Assembly (NCBI GenBank): GCA_018242425.1
Contig: JAFEBX010000011.1
Span: forward strand, 186,001 to 250,000
Length of the DNA stretch: 64,000 nucleotides
Origin: Pseudomonadota bacterium
GTDB lineage: Bacteria; Pseudomonadota; Gammaproteobacteria; Xanthomonadales; Xanthomonadaceae
Direction: 5' to 3'
Shown: positions 1-9,235 of the stretch, piece after piece
How the letters are laid out: each line of letters begins with the position of its first letter
How positions within the stretch are numbered: the stretch's first letter is position 1
The notes under the pieces: model-generated
Databases searched by the model: none
The model's input: the letters and a program-made list of their open reading frames with translations, nothing else
Told to the model about the DNA's origin: nothing
Translations under genes and position numbers: made by a program

Positions 1-1030
<1,030 letters not shown>

Positions 1031-1031
<1 letters not shown>

Positions 1032-1351
1032 TGCTGCTGTTCTTCGCCATGCTGTTCCTCGCCACCGCGATCGCCGGTTTCTGCGCCTTCGTGATTTTCT
1101 GGCCGCTGTCGCTGGTGCACCTGCGCGATCGCCACCCCGACCTGCGCGGTCACATCGGTGACTTCTCCTTCCTCAATCCGAAGGCGTTGGCGTGGCTGCT
1201 GCTCGGACGCTACCGCCAGGTGCGCGACCGCAGCTTCACCGGCCTCGCGACGCCGGCATGGGTCGCGCTGCTGGTGATCATCGGAGCATTGTCGCTGGCC
1301 GGACTGCTGTGGCTGGTGTCGATCCTGTTCCCCGCACTTGGACGCGTCTGA
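1031..1351 (+). CDS. Small membrane protein, unknown function
   Basis: A 106-residue protein that I do not recognise. The ATG shares a base with the asnS stop (TGATG), so it is probably translated by coupling from asnS. Residues 1-25 and about 77-102 are strongly hydrophobic and predict two transmembrane helices. The roughly 50-residue loop between them is charged and contains RDRHPDLRGHIGDFSF. It is followed after 1 nt by another small unknown gene on the same strand, so the two may act together. No domain can be named. Coding status is supported by the tight packing and a membrane-protein-like composition. Confidence 0.7.
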
Positions 1352-1352
1352 C

Positions 1353-1670
1353 ATGCACGACGACGATTCCCTGCAGCACGACGAATGGTGGCTGGCCAGC
1401 CTCGGCCGCATGCTGGTTTGGGCGCGCCTGCGCGTGCGCGAAGCGGGCACCGCCGAAGTGCTGGATTCCGACGGCAACATCCTGCCCTACGACAGTCCGG
1501 ATACCGCGCGTGCCGCGCTGATGGATGCCGAGTTCGTCGCGTTCGACGGACTGGATGAAGACGATGCGCTCGCCCGCGGTTTCCGCCTCGGCGAAGTGGC
1601 GCCGCCACGCGCCGCCAACGACGATGCGCTGCGACCATTGATGGTGCAGGCACTGGGCGCGCGCGCCTGA
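1353..1670 (+). CDS. Small acidic protein, unknown function
   Basis: Encodes 105 residues with no signal peptide or membrane helix, so probably cytosolic. It starts MHDDDSLQHDEWW and is rich in Asp, Glu and Ala; a middle stretch (EVLDSDGNILPYDSPDTA) could be a short beta element. The ATG at 1353 was preferred to an in-frame ATG at 1338 because the latter lies inside the preceding gene. Its stop overlaps the ATG of the PaiB-like gene, which implies translational coupling. I cannot assign a function. It looks like a lineage-specific protein of this family of bacteria, which is an inference. Confidence 0.65.
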   Translation: MHDDDSLQHDEWWLASLGRMLVWARLRVREAGTAEVLDSDGNILPYDSPDTARAALMDAEFVAFDGLDEDDALARGFRLGEVAPPRAANDDALRPLMVQALGARA

Positions 1671-2305
1671 TGTACACACCGCGCGCCTTCGCCGTGAACG
1701 ATCTCGCGGCGCTGGACGCGCTGATCGCCCGCGACCCGTTCGTGACGCTGGTGACGGTGGAAGATGGCGAACCCCGCATCACCCATCTTCCCGTGCTGTA
1801 TCGCCGCGATGGCGGCGACGTGCTGGTCGAAGGCCATTGGGCCCGACCCAATCCGCAGGCTGGAAACGCCGTGCCGGCAACGATGATCGTGCACGGCCCG
1901 CACGCCTATGTTTCGCCATCGTGGTACGCCGACAAGAAGGAACAGGTCCGCGTGCCGACCTGGGACTACGCGGCGGCACATCTGCATGGCGAACTCGAGA
2001 TCGTCGACGACGAGGTCGGCCTGCTCGATATCGTCGGGCGCCTGTCGCAGCACTTCGAAGCCGTGGTGGGTGGTGACTGGCGTCTTGATCCGGAGAATCC
2101 GGCCGAACGCGTGCAGGTACGCGGCATCATCGGATTCCGCATGCGGCCGCGACGCATCGAAATCACCCACAAACTCAACCAGAACCATCCCGATGCCAAC
2201 CGCCGCGGTATCGCGGCGCGGTTCGTCGCATCGCCACTGGAGCGCGAGCGCGAAATCGGCGCGATGATCGCCGCCACGCTTCCTCCATCCCCCCGGGAGA
2301 CATGA
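1670..2305 (+). CDS. FMN-binding negative transcriptional regulator, PaiB family
   Basis: A 211-residue protein that matches the PaiB/Protease synthase repressor family along its full length. It starts MYTPRAFAVND and has the conserved ITHLPVLY, the VHGPHAYVSPSWY core and KLNQNHP near the C-terminus. These proteins adopt a split-barrel flavin-reductase-like fold and bind FMN. In Bacillus the family represses sporulation and protease genes, but many members may simply be flavoproteins. It overlaps the preceding gene by 1 nt and is followed after 1 nt by the SDR gene, so it lies at the head of the kynurenine-catabolism run. Whether it regulates that pathway is unknown. Confidence 0.88.
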   Translation: MYTPRAFAVNDLAALDALIARDPFVTLVTVEDGEPRITHLPVLYRRDGGDVLVEGHWARPNPQAGNAVPATMIVHGPHAYVSPSWYADKKEQVRVPTWDYAAAHLHGELEIVDDEVGLLDIVGRLSQHFEAVVGGDWRLDPENPAERVQVRGIIGFRMRPRRIEITHKLNQNHPDANRRGIAARFVASPLEREREIGAMIAATLPPSPRET

Positions 2306-2306
2306 C

Positions 2307-3092
2307 ATGGATTTGGACTTGTCCGGCAAGCGCGCCCTGGTGTGCGGCGCGTCCGAGGGCATAGGTCGCGCCTCGGCACGCGAACTGGCCACGCTTGGCG
2401 CCGAAGTCACCGTGTTGGCGCGTCGGCGCGATGCGCTCGAAGAAGTCTTGCGCGGATTACCGGCGCCGAATGGCCAGCATCACGGCCTGATCGTCGCCGA
2501 TGCCGCCGACACCGTCGGGCTCGGTGAAAAGGCTCGCGAACTCGCCGCGCATGGCCCGGTGCATATCCTGGTCAACAACACCGGCGGACCGCCCGGTGGT
2601 CGCGCCATCGACGCCGACGCCGGCGCTTTCCTCGATGCGTTCACCAAGCATCTGCTCGCCAACCAGGCGCTGGCGCAGGCGCTGGTCCCGGGCATGCGCG
2701 AGGCTAAATACGGCCGCATCGTCAATATCATTTCCACGTCGGTGTACGAACCGATTCCCGGCCTCGGTGTCTCCAATACCACGCGTGGCGCGGTCGCCAG
2801 CTGGGCAAAGACACTGTCGCGCGAACTGGCGATGGACGGCATCACCGTCAACAACGTGCTGCCCGGCTTTACCGAGACCGGACGCATCGACCAGATCGTG
2901 CGCGGGCGCATGGCGAAGGAAGGCATCAGCGAAGCCGAGGTCCGCGCGGACATGATGGCAGGCGTGCCGGCGCGTCGTTTCGCACGTCCGGAAGAACCGG
3001 CAGGACTGATCGCATTCCTGTGTGCACCGGCCGGCGGCTATATCAACGGCCAGTCCATTGCGGTGGACGGTGGCCGGATGATGTCGATCTGA
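2307..3092 (+). CDS. SDR-family protein with non-canonical active site
   Basis: A 261-residue Rossmann-fold short-chain dehydrogenase. The cofactor-binding GASEGIG is at residues 14-20, the NNTGG structural motif at 90-94, and a typical C-terminal end (INGQSIAVDGG) is present. The catalytic Ser143 is retained, but the position 13 residues later that should hold the YxxxK pair reads SNTTR, giving Ser156 and Arg160 instead of Tyr and Lys. Homologues of this subgroup are often annotated as 3-oxoacyl-ACP reductase. A classical reductase mechanism is doubtful. It sits between the PaiB-like gene and the aminomuconate semialdehyde dehydrogenase, so a role in tryptophan catabolism is plausible. The start has a GGGAGA site. 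Confidence 0.85.
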   Translation: MDLDLSGKRALVCGASEGIGRASARELATLGAEVTVLARRRDALEEVLRGLPAPNGQHHGLIVADAADTVGLGEKARELAAHGPVHILVNNTGGPPGGRAIDADAGAFLDAFTKHLLANQALAQALVPGMREAKYGRIVNIISTSVYEPIPGLGVSNTTRGAVASWAKTLSRELAMDGITVNNVLPGFTETGRIDQIVRGRMAKEGISEAEVRADMMAGVPARRFARPEEPAGLIAFLCAPAGGYINGQSIAVDGGRMMSI

Positions 3093-3115
3093 CCTCGGCA
3101 CGTTGCGCAAACGGG

Positions 3116-3121
3116 TAAGCT
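3116..3121 (+). promoter_or_regulatory. -10 element, probable leaderless promoter of the dehydrogenase gene
   Basis: TAAGCT ends exactly 6 nt before the ATG at 3128, and no Shine-Dalgarno sequence lies in between. Transcription would start at the A of the ATG. No good -35 is seen. The same spacing recurs at four other genes in this window. Confidence 0.45.
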
Positions 3122-3127
3122 GGGCAG

Positions 3128-4552
3128 ATGCAGCGCTACCCGCACTGGATCGATGGCAAGCCCCACCCGCCCACGGGTGATGCGTGGCTTGATGTCCATT
3201 CACCCGCGAATGGTGAAGTCATCGCGCAGGTCGCCGCCGGAACTGCCATCGACGTCGATGCCGCGATGCAGGCGGCGCAACGCGCCTTCCCGGCATGGTC
3301 ATCGCTGCCGAATTCGCAACGCGCGCAATGGCTGGAACGATTGGCGGATGCGCTCGAAGATCGCCTGGAAGAAGTCGCACAAGCTGAATCACGCGATGGC
3401 GGCAAGCCGATCACGCTGGCGCGCGATGTCGAGATACCGCGTGCGATCGCCAACCTACGTTTCTTCGCCCACGCGGCAACCCAGTTCGCCAGCGAATCTC
3501 ACCACGGCGAAGCCGGACTCAATTTCACGTTGCGCCAGCCTTTGGGCGTGGTCGCGACGATCTCGCCATGGAACCTGCCGCTCTATCTTTTCACCTGGAA
3601 GATCGCGCCGGCACTGGCCGCCGGCAATTGCGTGGTCGCCAAGCCATCGGAAGTGACACCGCACAGCGCGACCTTGCTGGCGGAAATCGCAGCAGGCATC
3701 GGTTTCCCGCCCGGAGTGTTCAACCTCGTGCATGGCGCCGGACCGGCAGTCGGCGAGGCACTGGTAACGCACGCGCAAACGAAGGCGATTTCGTTCACCG
3801 GCAGCACGACCGTCGGCAAGCGCATCGCCACGCTCGCCGCGCCGTTGCTGAAGAAAGTCTCGCTGGAACTCGGCGGCAAGAATCCCTCGCTGGTGTTCGC
3901 CGATTCCGACTGGCGCGACAACCTCGACACCATCGTGCGCTCGGCATTCCAGAACAGCGGGCAGATCTGCCTGTGCGGCTCGCGATTGCTGGTCGAGCGC
4001 AGCATCCATGACGAATTCCGTGACGCCTTCGTGGAACGCGTGAAGTCGCTGCGTGTAGGCGATCCGGCCGATCCTGCAACGCAGATGGGGCCGTTGGTAT
4101 CACAGGCGCACTTCGACAAGGTGATGCGCGCGTTGGCCGCCGCCCGCGACGAAGGCGCACGCGTTCTCTGCGGTGGCGACGCCATCGATCGCCCCGGCTG
4201 GTATGTCGCGCCGACCGTACTGGAAGGCCTCGGCCCCGATACCACCACCAACCGCGAGGAAATCTTCGGACCGGTGGTCACGCTGCAGGCGTTCGACAAC
4301 GACGACCATGCGCTCGACCTGGCCAATGCCAGCGATTACGGCCTGGTCGCGACGCTGTGGGATCGCGACCTGTCGCGCGCACTGCGCTTTGCCCGTGAAT
4401 TGCGCACCGGCATGGTCTGGATCAACACCTGGCTGATGCGCGACCTGCGCACGCCGTTTGGCGGCAGCAATCAATCCGGGCTCGGCCGCGAAGGCGGCGC
4501 CGAGGCCATGCGTTTCTTCACCGAACCCCGCAACATCGGAATCGCCACTTGA
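3128..4552 (+). CDS. amnC: 2-aminomuconate 6-semialdehyde dehydrogenase
   Basis: A 474-residue NAD(P)-dependent aldehyde dehydrogenase. Conserved features are PWNLP (Asn149), KPSEVTP, the FTGST motif, catalytic-base Glu247 in LELGGKN and nucleophile Cys281 in the NSGQICLCG segment. Sequence and length fit the betaine/hydroxymuconic-semialdehyde dehydrogenase branch. The neighbours (aminomuconate deaminase, 3-hydroxyanthranilate dioxygenase, and ACMSD further on) indicate oxidation of 2-aminomuconate 6-semialdehyde to 2-aminomuconate. It is a soluble cytosolic enzyme. Its stop overlaps the TTG start of the carbonic anhydrase. A related semialdehyde as substrate cannot be excluded from sequence alone. 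Confidence 0.87.
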   Translation: MQRYPHWIDGKPHPPTGDAWLDVHSPANGEVIAQVAAGTAIDVDAAMQAAQRAFPAWSSLPNSQRAQWLERLADALEDRLEEVAQAESRDGGKPITLARDVEIPRAIANLRFFAHAATQFASESHHGEAGLNFTLRQPLGVVATISPWNLPLYLFTWKIAPALAAGNCVVAKPSEVTPHSATLLAEIAAGIGFPPGVFNLVHGAGPAVGEALVTHAQTKAISFTGSTTVGKRIATLAAPLLKKVSLELGGKNPSLVFADSDWRDNLDTIVRSAFQNSGQICLCGSRLLVERSIHDEFRDAFVERVKSLRVGDPADPATQMGPLVSQAHFDKVMRALAAARDEGARVLCGGDAIDRPGWYVAPTVLEGLGPDTTTNREEIFGPVVTLQAFDNDDHALDLANASDYGLVATLWDRDLSRALRFARELRTGMVWINTWLMRDLRTPFGGSNQSGLGREGGAEAMRFFTEPRNIGIAT

Positions 4553-5211
4553 ACCGTCTCCGCCATCTCCTCGCCAGCAACCACGCCTGGTCCGAACGCG
4601 TCAACGCCGAAGACCCCACCTTCTTCGAGCGTCTTTCGAAACAGCAGGCCCCGGAATACCTGTGGATCGGCTGTTCCGATTCGCGCGTGCCCGCCAACCA
4701 GGTCATCGACCTCGCGCCGGGCGAAGTCTTCGTCCATCGCAACATCGCGAACGTGGTCGTCCATACCGACCTCAACTGCCTGTCGGTGATCCAGTTCGCG
4801 GTTGACGTCCTCAAGGTCAAGCACATCCTGGTTGTCGGCCATTACGGATGCGGTGGCGTCCATGCCGCGCTGCACGGCACCCGGCTGGGGCTGGCCGACA
4901 ACTGGGTGCGCCACGTCGCCGATGTCGCCCACATGCATACCGACGTGCTCGACAGCCACGACGACATGTCGCTGAAGCACGATCGCCTGTGCGAACTCAA
5001 CGTGCTCGAGCAGGTCACCAACGTCTGCAAGACCACCATCGTCCAGGACGCCTGGGCGCGCAACCAGCCGCTGGCGATCCATGGCTGGGTGTACACCCTG
5101 CGCGACGGCATCGTGCATGACCTCGGTGTCAGCGTCGCCAGCAATGCCGACATTGCCCGCGAATATCCGGCGGCACTGGCGCGCATCCGCGAAGACGTGG
5201 AACGTCGGTGA
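4549..5211 (+). CDS. can: Beta-class carbonic anhydrase
   Basis: A 220-residue protein, very close in length and sequence to E. coli Can, that interconverts CO2 and bicarbonate. Zinc ligands and the active-site dyad are all present: Cys42 in WIGCSDSRVP, Asp44, Arg46, and His98 and Cys101 in GHYGCGGVH. It starts with TTG, overlapping the end of the dehydrogenase gene by 4 nt, and its stop overlaps the GTG start of the deaminase by 4 nt. It is therefore translationally embedded in the kynurenine-catabolism run. ACMSD encoded further on releases CO2, so bicarbonate recovery is a reasonable inference, although a general housekeeping role is equally possible. Confidence 0.93.
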   Translation: MNRLRHLLASNHAWSERVNAEDPTFFERLSKQQAPEYLWIGCSDSRVPANQVIDLAPGEVFVHRNIANVVVHTDLNCLSVIQFAVDVLKVKHILVVGHYGCGGVHAALHGTRLGLADNWVRHVADVAHMHTDVLDSHDDMSLKHDRLCELNVLEQVTNVCKTTIVQDAWARNQPLAIHGWVYTLRDGIVHDLGVSVASNADIAREYPAALARIREDVERR

Positions 5212-5642
5212 GCACCGCCGGCATCCACAGCGGCAGCGCCCCGAAACCGGTCGGCCACTATCCGCATGCGCGTCGCGTCGGCCAGTGGCTGTACCTGTCC
5301 GGAGTCGGCCCGCGTGATCCCGCGACCAATCGTGCGCCCGGCAATGTCTACAACGAGGACGGCTCGCTGCTGTCCTACGACATCGCCGCGCAAACGCACT
5401 CGGTATTCGCCAATATCGGCCACATCCTCGCCGACTGCGGCGCCAGCTGGGACGACGTCATCGACGTCACCGTCTACCTGACCGACATGGCCAGCGACTT
5501 CACGACCTACAACGCCATCTGGGCGGAATATTTCCCCGATCCGGCGCGGGCGCCCTGCCGCACCACCCTGGGCATCACCGCGCTACCGGCGCCGATCGCC
5601 ATCGAATTCAAGTGCGTGGCAATCCTGCGCGACGGCGCCTGA
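5208..5642 (+). CDS. amnD: RidA-family 2-aminomuconate deaminase
   Basis: A 144-residue protein of the RidA/YjgF/Rid fold that normally trimerises. It shows the [10 protein letters not shown] start, the VTVYLTDM strand and the APCRTTLGI segment carrying the conserved Arg. The longer loop with NVYNEDGS and the operon position between the semialdehyde dehydrogenase and 3-hydroxyanthranilate dioxygenase point to deamination of 2-aminomuconate to 4-oxalocrotonate rather than general enamine detoxification. It starts with GTG, overlapping the carbonic anhydrase stop. Downstream enzymes of the 4-oxalocrotonate branch are not in the window. Confidence 0.85.
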   Translation: MSTAGIHSGSAPKPVGHYPHARRVGQWLYLSGVGPRDPATNRAPGNVYNEDGSLLSYDIAAQTHSVFANIGHILADCGASWDDVIDVTVYLTDMASDFTTYNAIWAEYFPDPARAPCRTTLGITALPAPIAIEFKCVAILRDGA

Positions 5643-5662
5643 CCCCATCGGAGAGCGCGACC

Positions 5663-6214
5663 ATGCCCTTGCCCAATCCCATCAACCTGCAGAAGTGGAT
5701 CGACGAACACCGCCACCTGCTGAAACCGCCGGTCGGCAACAAATGCATCATCGACGACGAGTTCTTCGTGATGGTCGTCGGCGGACCGAACAACCGGACC
5801 GACTACCACTGGGAGAAAGGGCCGGAATGGTTCTACCAGATCGAAGGCGAGATGGTGCTGCGCATCCAGGAAGACGGCAAGCCGCGTGATATCCCGATCC
5901 GCGCCGGCGAAACCTTCTACCTGCCGCCGGAGATCCCGCATTCGCCGCAACGCATGCCCGGTTCGATCGGCCTGGTGATGGAGCGCCGCCGGCTGCCGTT
6001 CGAGGACGACGGGCTGATGTGGTTCTGCGTGAACTGCAACCACAAGCTGTACGAGGAATTCTTCCACCTCGTCGATATCGAAAACGACTTCTTCCGCGTA
6101 TTCGAACGCTTCTATCGCGACGATGCCCTGCGCACCTGCACCCAGTGCGGGACGGTCAATCCACGCCCGTCGCGCTACGAACTGGATGCCCGTTCGGAAG
6201 CCGACATCACCTGA
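5663..6214 (+). CDS. nbaC: 3-hydroxyanthranilate 3,4-dioxygenase
   Basis: A 183-residue cupin that opens the ring of 3-hydroxyanthranilate with O2 to give 2-amino-3-carboxymuconate semialdehyde. The Fe(II) ligands are visible as His49 (DYHWEKG), Glu55 and His93 (PPEIPHSPQ). The bacterial C-terminal rubredoxin-like iron site is intact, with Cys122/Cys125 (CVNC) and Cys159/Cys162 (CTQC). The ATG at 5663 is preceded by GGAGAG at a proper distance and gives the usual family length. It follows the deaminase by 20 nt. The product is the substrate of ACMSD, encoded 15 kb away on the same strand. Confidence 0.95.
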   Translation: MPLPNPINLQKWIDEHRHLLKPPVGNKCIIDDEFFVMVVGGPNNRTDYHWEKGPEWFYQIEGEMVLRIQEDGKPRDIPIRAGETFYLPPEIPHSPQRMPGSIGLVMERRRLPFEDDGLMWFCVNCNHKLYEEFFHLVDIENDFFRVFERFYRDDALRTCTQCGTVNPRPSRYELDARSEADIT

Positions 6215-6289
6215 CCGCCCCCGCCGCGGTTCATCCGTCGTTCCATCGTGGCCGGGATCATGGCCACACGCATTGATCCAGGATCCACG

Positions 6290-6664
6290 ATGAAGCCCCT
6301 GTACGCCCTTGCCCTGACCGCCTTCGCCTTCTCCGTCCAGGCCGCGACGCCGCCAGCGAGCCCCGGCACGCAGGCGATCGAATGCTTCGCCGTCTACAAG
6401 ATGGCGGGTGATGCGCCACAGAACGCCGGCAACAAGTCCGACATCGTCAAGTCGCAGAACCTGATGCAATGGTCGATGGAGAAGGCCGGCGTCACCCAGA
6501 AGCAGTTCAACGGAACCATGGATGCCTTCATGGGCAGGCTCAACAAGATGGAGCCGACCGGCGCGCAGAAATACATGGGTGGCAAGATCGCATCCTGCAA
6601 CACCTACGCCAAATCGCAGTACGACGCCTATCTCAAGGAAAAATCGGCGTCGCCGTCGAAGTAA
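6290..6664 (+). CDS. Small secreted protein, unknown function
   Basis: A 124-residue protein with a signal peptide (MKPLYALALTAFAFSVQA, cleavage likely after QAA or VQA), hence probably periplasmic. The mature part is polar and contains two Cys residues (IECFAVYK and IASCNTYAKSQ) that could form a disulfide. I do not recognise a domain. The ATG at 6290 was chosen because it begins the signal peptide and has AGGA upstream; an earlier in-frame ATG gives an implausible leader. It is 76 nt after the dioxygenase gene and converges on rluF with a 6-nt gap. Confidence 0.75.
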   Translation: MKPLYALALTAFAFSVQAATPPASPGTQAIECFAVYKMAGDAPQNAGNKSDIVKSQNLMQWSMEKAGVTQKQFNGTMDAFMGRLNKMEPTGAQKYMGGKIASCNTYAKSQYDAYLKEKSASPSK

Positions 6665-6670
6665 GCGGGA

Positions 6671-7384
6671 TCACCACTCCGTCCTGCGCGGCAACAGGCC
6701 GCGCAGTTCGACATCGGTGAGATTGCGCCAGCTGCCCGGCTTGAGATGGCCCAGCTTGACCGGGCCGATGCGCACGCGCACCAGCTGCTTCACGCGATAA
6801 CCGAAGTGCGCCGCCATCAGGCGGATCTGCCGGTTCAGCCCCTGCACCAGGGTGATGCGGAATCCGAACGGACCGAGCTTCCCGGTCTTGCATGGCAAGG
6901 TCACCTGCCCGTGCACCGGCACCCCGCGTGACATGCCACGCAGGAATTCCTCGCTGACCTGGCGGTTGGTCGCGACCAGGTATTCCTTCTCCAGCTTGTT
7001 CTCGGCGCGCAGGATCTCGTTGACGATGTCGCCGTTGCTGGTCAGCAGGATCAGCCCTTCCGAGTCCTTGTCGAGCCGGCCGATCGGGAAAATGCGCTGC
7101 TCGTGGTCGACGAAATCGACGATATTGCCCTTCACCCCCGATTCGGTGGTGCAGGTCACGCCAACCGGCTTGTTCAGCACGATGTAAACGTGACGGCGCT
7201 TGCCGGTGGCCGCAGTGCGCATCGCCAGCTTCTCGCCATCGACGCGGACCTCGTCACCTTCGGCCAACTCCTGGGCAACGCGCCCGCGTTCGCCATTGAC
7301 GGTCACCCGGCCGGCTGCGATCAGGCGGTCGGCCTCGCGGCGCGAACACAGGCCGGTTTCGGAAATGTACTTGTTCAATCGCAT
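6671..7384 (-). CDS. rluF: 23S rRNA pseudouridine(2604) synthase
   Basis: A 237-residue protein that isomerises a uridine of 23S rRNA to pseudouridine. An N-terminal S4 RNA-binding domain (MRLNKYISETGLCSRREADR, residues 1-60) precedes the RsuA/RluF catalytic domain with the GRLDKDSEG motif carrying the catalytic Asp and the FRITLVQGLNRQIR motif. It resembles E. coli RluF but lacks the long basic C-terminal tail. The ATG at 7384 fits the family start; an upstream extension would read through the terminator palindrome. A -10-like GACAAT lies 6 nt upstream. It separates the catabolic genes from the T4SS operon. Confidence 0.92.
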   Translation of the reverse strand: MRLNKYISETGLCSRREADRLIAAGRVTVNGERGRVAQELAEGDEVRVDGEKLAMRTAATGKRRHVYIVLNKPVGVTCTTESGVKGNIVDFVDHEQRIFPIGRLDKDSEGLILLTSNGDIVNEILRAENKLEKEYLVATNRQVSEEFLRGMSRGVPVHGQVTLPCKTGKLGPFGFRITLVQGLNRQIRLMAAHFGYRVKQLVRVRIGPVKLGHLKPGSWRNLTDVELRGLLPRRTEW

Positions 7385-7390
7385 GGGGGA

Positions 7391-7396
7391 ATTGTC
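7391..7396 (-). promoter_or_regulatory. -10 element of rluF, probable leaderless start
   Basis: GACAAT (minus strand) lies exactly 6 nt before the rluF ATG. No Shine-Dalgarno sequence is seen, and no good -35. Confidence 0.4.
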
Positions 7397-7426
7397 CCAT
7401 GCCCGCCTCCGGGAGGCACCGCCAAC

Positions 7427-7458
7427 GGAAAAGAGCCCGGATATCCGGGCTCTTTTCC
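7427..7458 (-). terminator. Perfect 32-bp palindromic terminator after the T4SS operon
   Basis: Two perfect 16-nt arms (GGAAAAGAGCCCGGAT and its complement) with a GC-rich core flanked by A and T tracts give a stem ending in TTTTCC on both strands. It lies between the effector stop (7475) and the rluF start (7384), and would end the long virB-effector transcript while insulating rluF. Confidence 0.85.
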
Positions 7459-7474
7459 TTCGTCTCCCCCGCAA

Positions 7475-9235
7475 TCAGCGTGCCGGGGACGCCTGCTGTT
7501 GCTGGGCCTGCACGTGATGCTGCTGTTGCAGCTGCTGGACGTCCTGCTGCAATTGCTGCGTGCTCTGCGTCACCGGCTGCTGGGCAGCGTGGGCCTTGTT
7601 CGCCACCTCGCGCTGCTGGGCCGGATCGGCCAGGCCGCCCTGGATCATCACCAGATTCTGCTTGTTGGCCGTCTCGACCACATGATCGACCTGCGTCAAC
7701 CCGGAAGCCCGTGCCTGCCAGGTCATGTTCGCGAGTGCCTGGGTGTATTCCTTGTCGCTGTGGAAACCGAGCGTTTTAGCTCCGCCCAACTTGTCCGTCT
7801 GTTCCTTGATCTGCTCGTACATCCCGCGGGAGGGGTGGCCGGCCTCGTTGATCAGTGGATGGTCCTTGGACTGTTTCAATGCGTCGAGCGTTTTCGGGCC
7901 GACGATGCCGTCCACCTTCAGGCCATGGGCGGACTGGAATTCGCGGACAGCGTGTTCCGTATTCGGACCGAATTGCCCGGAACGGGTTTCCAGCGGCTTT
8001 CCGTCCTTGCCCGCATAACCCAGGCGGTTCAACGCATTCTGCAGATCGACGACGTCCTTGCCGGAAAGCCCCGCCCCGCTCTTCGTCGCTGCAGCTGCTG
8101 TCGCTACGGAAGGAGAGTTTCCACCCTGCATGCGGTGTTCGCCCCAGTAGGACTCGGGACTGATCAAGTGCCCGCCCTGGTCCTTCATCTGGTAATGCAC
8201 GTGCTGCGCATAGTCGTTGGCGCTGCGCGGACCACGTCCACCCATCGTGCCGATGACCTGCCCGGACTCGATCTTGTCGCCAACCTTCACCGATTGCGAC
8301 TGCAGGTGAAGCAGCTGGTGCAGATTGCCATCCTTGTCGCGGATGCCGACCGTGCCGTATTGGCCACCTGAAACCTCCACCACGCCGGATACCGGGGAAT
8401 GCACTTCCGGATGACGCAAGTTGAGCCCGTTCTGGCCGCCGACATAATTGAAATCAACGCCCCCGTGCGGACCTTTCGCGCCGCGCTGCTCCCCGTAGTG
8501 CCCAGTGACGTGCGGCGTGATGCCGTTTTGCCCCGGCAGGATCGTATTCATTGCCGCCTGGAATCCCGAACCATTGGCGGGATGCGGTTGCGTCGCCTGC
8601 AGGCTTGAAGAAGCGGTTTGGGTGCGACCTTCCCCACCGACCATGGCTGCCCATGCCTCTGCCGGAGATTTTCCGTGATCGATCGCTGCCTTGTAACTGG
8701 CGCGCATTTCCTTCAAGGCATTGGCGGACTGGTCCAACGAGATGTGGGCCTTGTTCACCCCGTCCTTGCTGTAGTAGCTCGCGCCGTCCTTTGCGGGATC
8801 CGGGAAGCTCGCCCATTCCTGGGCCAGCGAATGCTGCGCAGATTGAAGGGTCGCACCCTCCTTGCCCATCAGGTAATCGCGGACCGGAGTCCGTTTATCC
8901 CTGATGAGGTATTCGGAAAAGATCCGGTCCTGCATTTCATGGCTGAACGGCTGATTCCGATCGAGGTGCAGCGTGCGCACCGCATTCTCCAGCGTTTTCG
9001 GAATGACCTGGTATTTGCCAACAGCAAACAGCCGGTCCGAATCGCGGGCCGGGAGTGCCTGCATGTCCATCACTTGCCCGAGCGTCAGCTTCGAGAAATC
9101 GATCGGATGATCGGCTCCCACCAGCACGTTCTTTTGCTTTTGCGCGTCCCAGTGCGTTCCACGGTTGTAGGCGTTGTAGCCGGGGGTGCCGGACTCGCCC
9201 TGGTGCATCAGGTCATACAACGGATTGTTAGGCAT
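7475..9235 (-). CDS. X-T4SS antibacterial effector (lysozyme-like + M23 peptidase + PG-binding + XVIPCD)
   Basis: A 586-residue predicted toxin delivered into rival bacteria. Residues 5-195 form a lysozyme/transglycosylase-like domain with QGESG (candidate acid Glu14) and FAVGKYQVIPKTL. Residues 238-365 are an M23 metallopeptidase with zinc ligands His257 and Asp261 (HGGVDF) and His345/His347 (HVHYQM). Residues 390-455 are a PG_binding_1 repeat (GPNTEHAVREFQ). Residues 458-586 match the XVIPCD secretion domain (HPLINEAGHPSRGMYEQI, then TWQARASG) and end in a Gln-rich tail. There is no signal peptide. The ATG at 9235 has GGAG 8-9 nt upstream. It is the last gene of the operon, next to lipoproteins likely to confer immunity. 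Confidence 0.92.
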   Translation of the reverse strand: MPNNPLYDLMHQGESGTPGYNAYNRGTHWDAQKQKNVLVGADHPIDFSKLTLGQVMDMQALPARDSDRLFAVGKYQVIPKTLENAVRTLHLDRNQPFSHEMQDRIFSEYLIRDKRTPVRDYLMGKEGATLQSAQHSLAQEWASFPDPAKDGASYYSKDGVNKAHISLDQSANALKEMRASYKAAIDHGKSPAEAWAAMVGGEGRTQTASSSLQATQPHPANGSGFQAAMNTILPGQNGITPHVTGHYGEQRGAKGPHGGVDFNYVGGQNGLNLRHPEVHSPVSGVVEVSGGQYGTVGIRDKDGNLHQLLHLQSQSVKVGDKIESGQVIGTMGGRGPRSANDYAQHVHYQMKDQGGHLISPESYWGEHRMQGGNSPSVATAAAATKSGAGLSGKDVVDLQNALNRLGYAGKDGKPLETRSGQFGPNTEHAVREFQSAHGLKVDGIVGPKTLDALKQSKDHPLINEAGHPSRGMYEQIKEQTDKLGGAKTLGFHSDKEYTQALANMTWQARASGLTQVDHVVETANKQNLVMIQGGLADPAQQREVANKAHAAQQPVTQSTQQLQQDVQQLQQQHHVQAQQQQASPAR

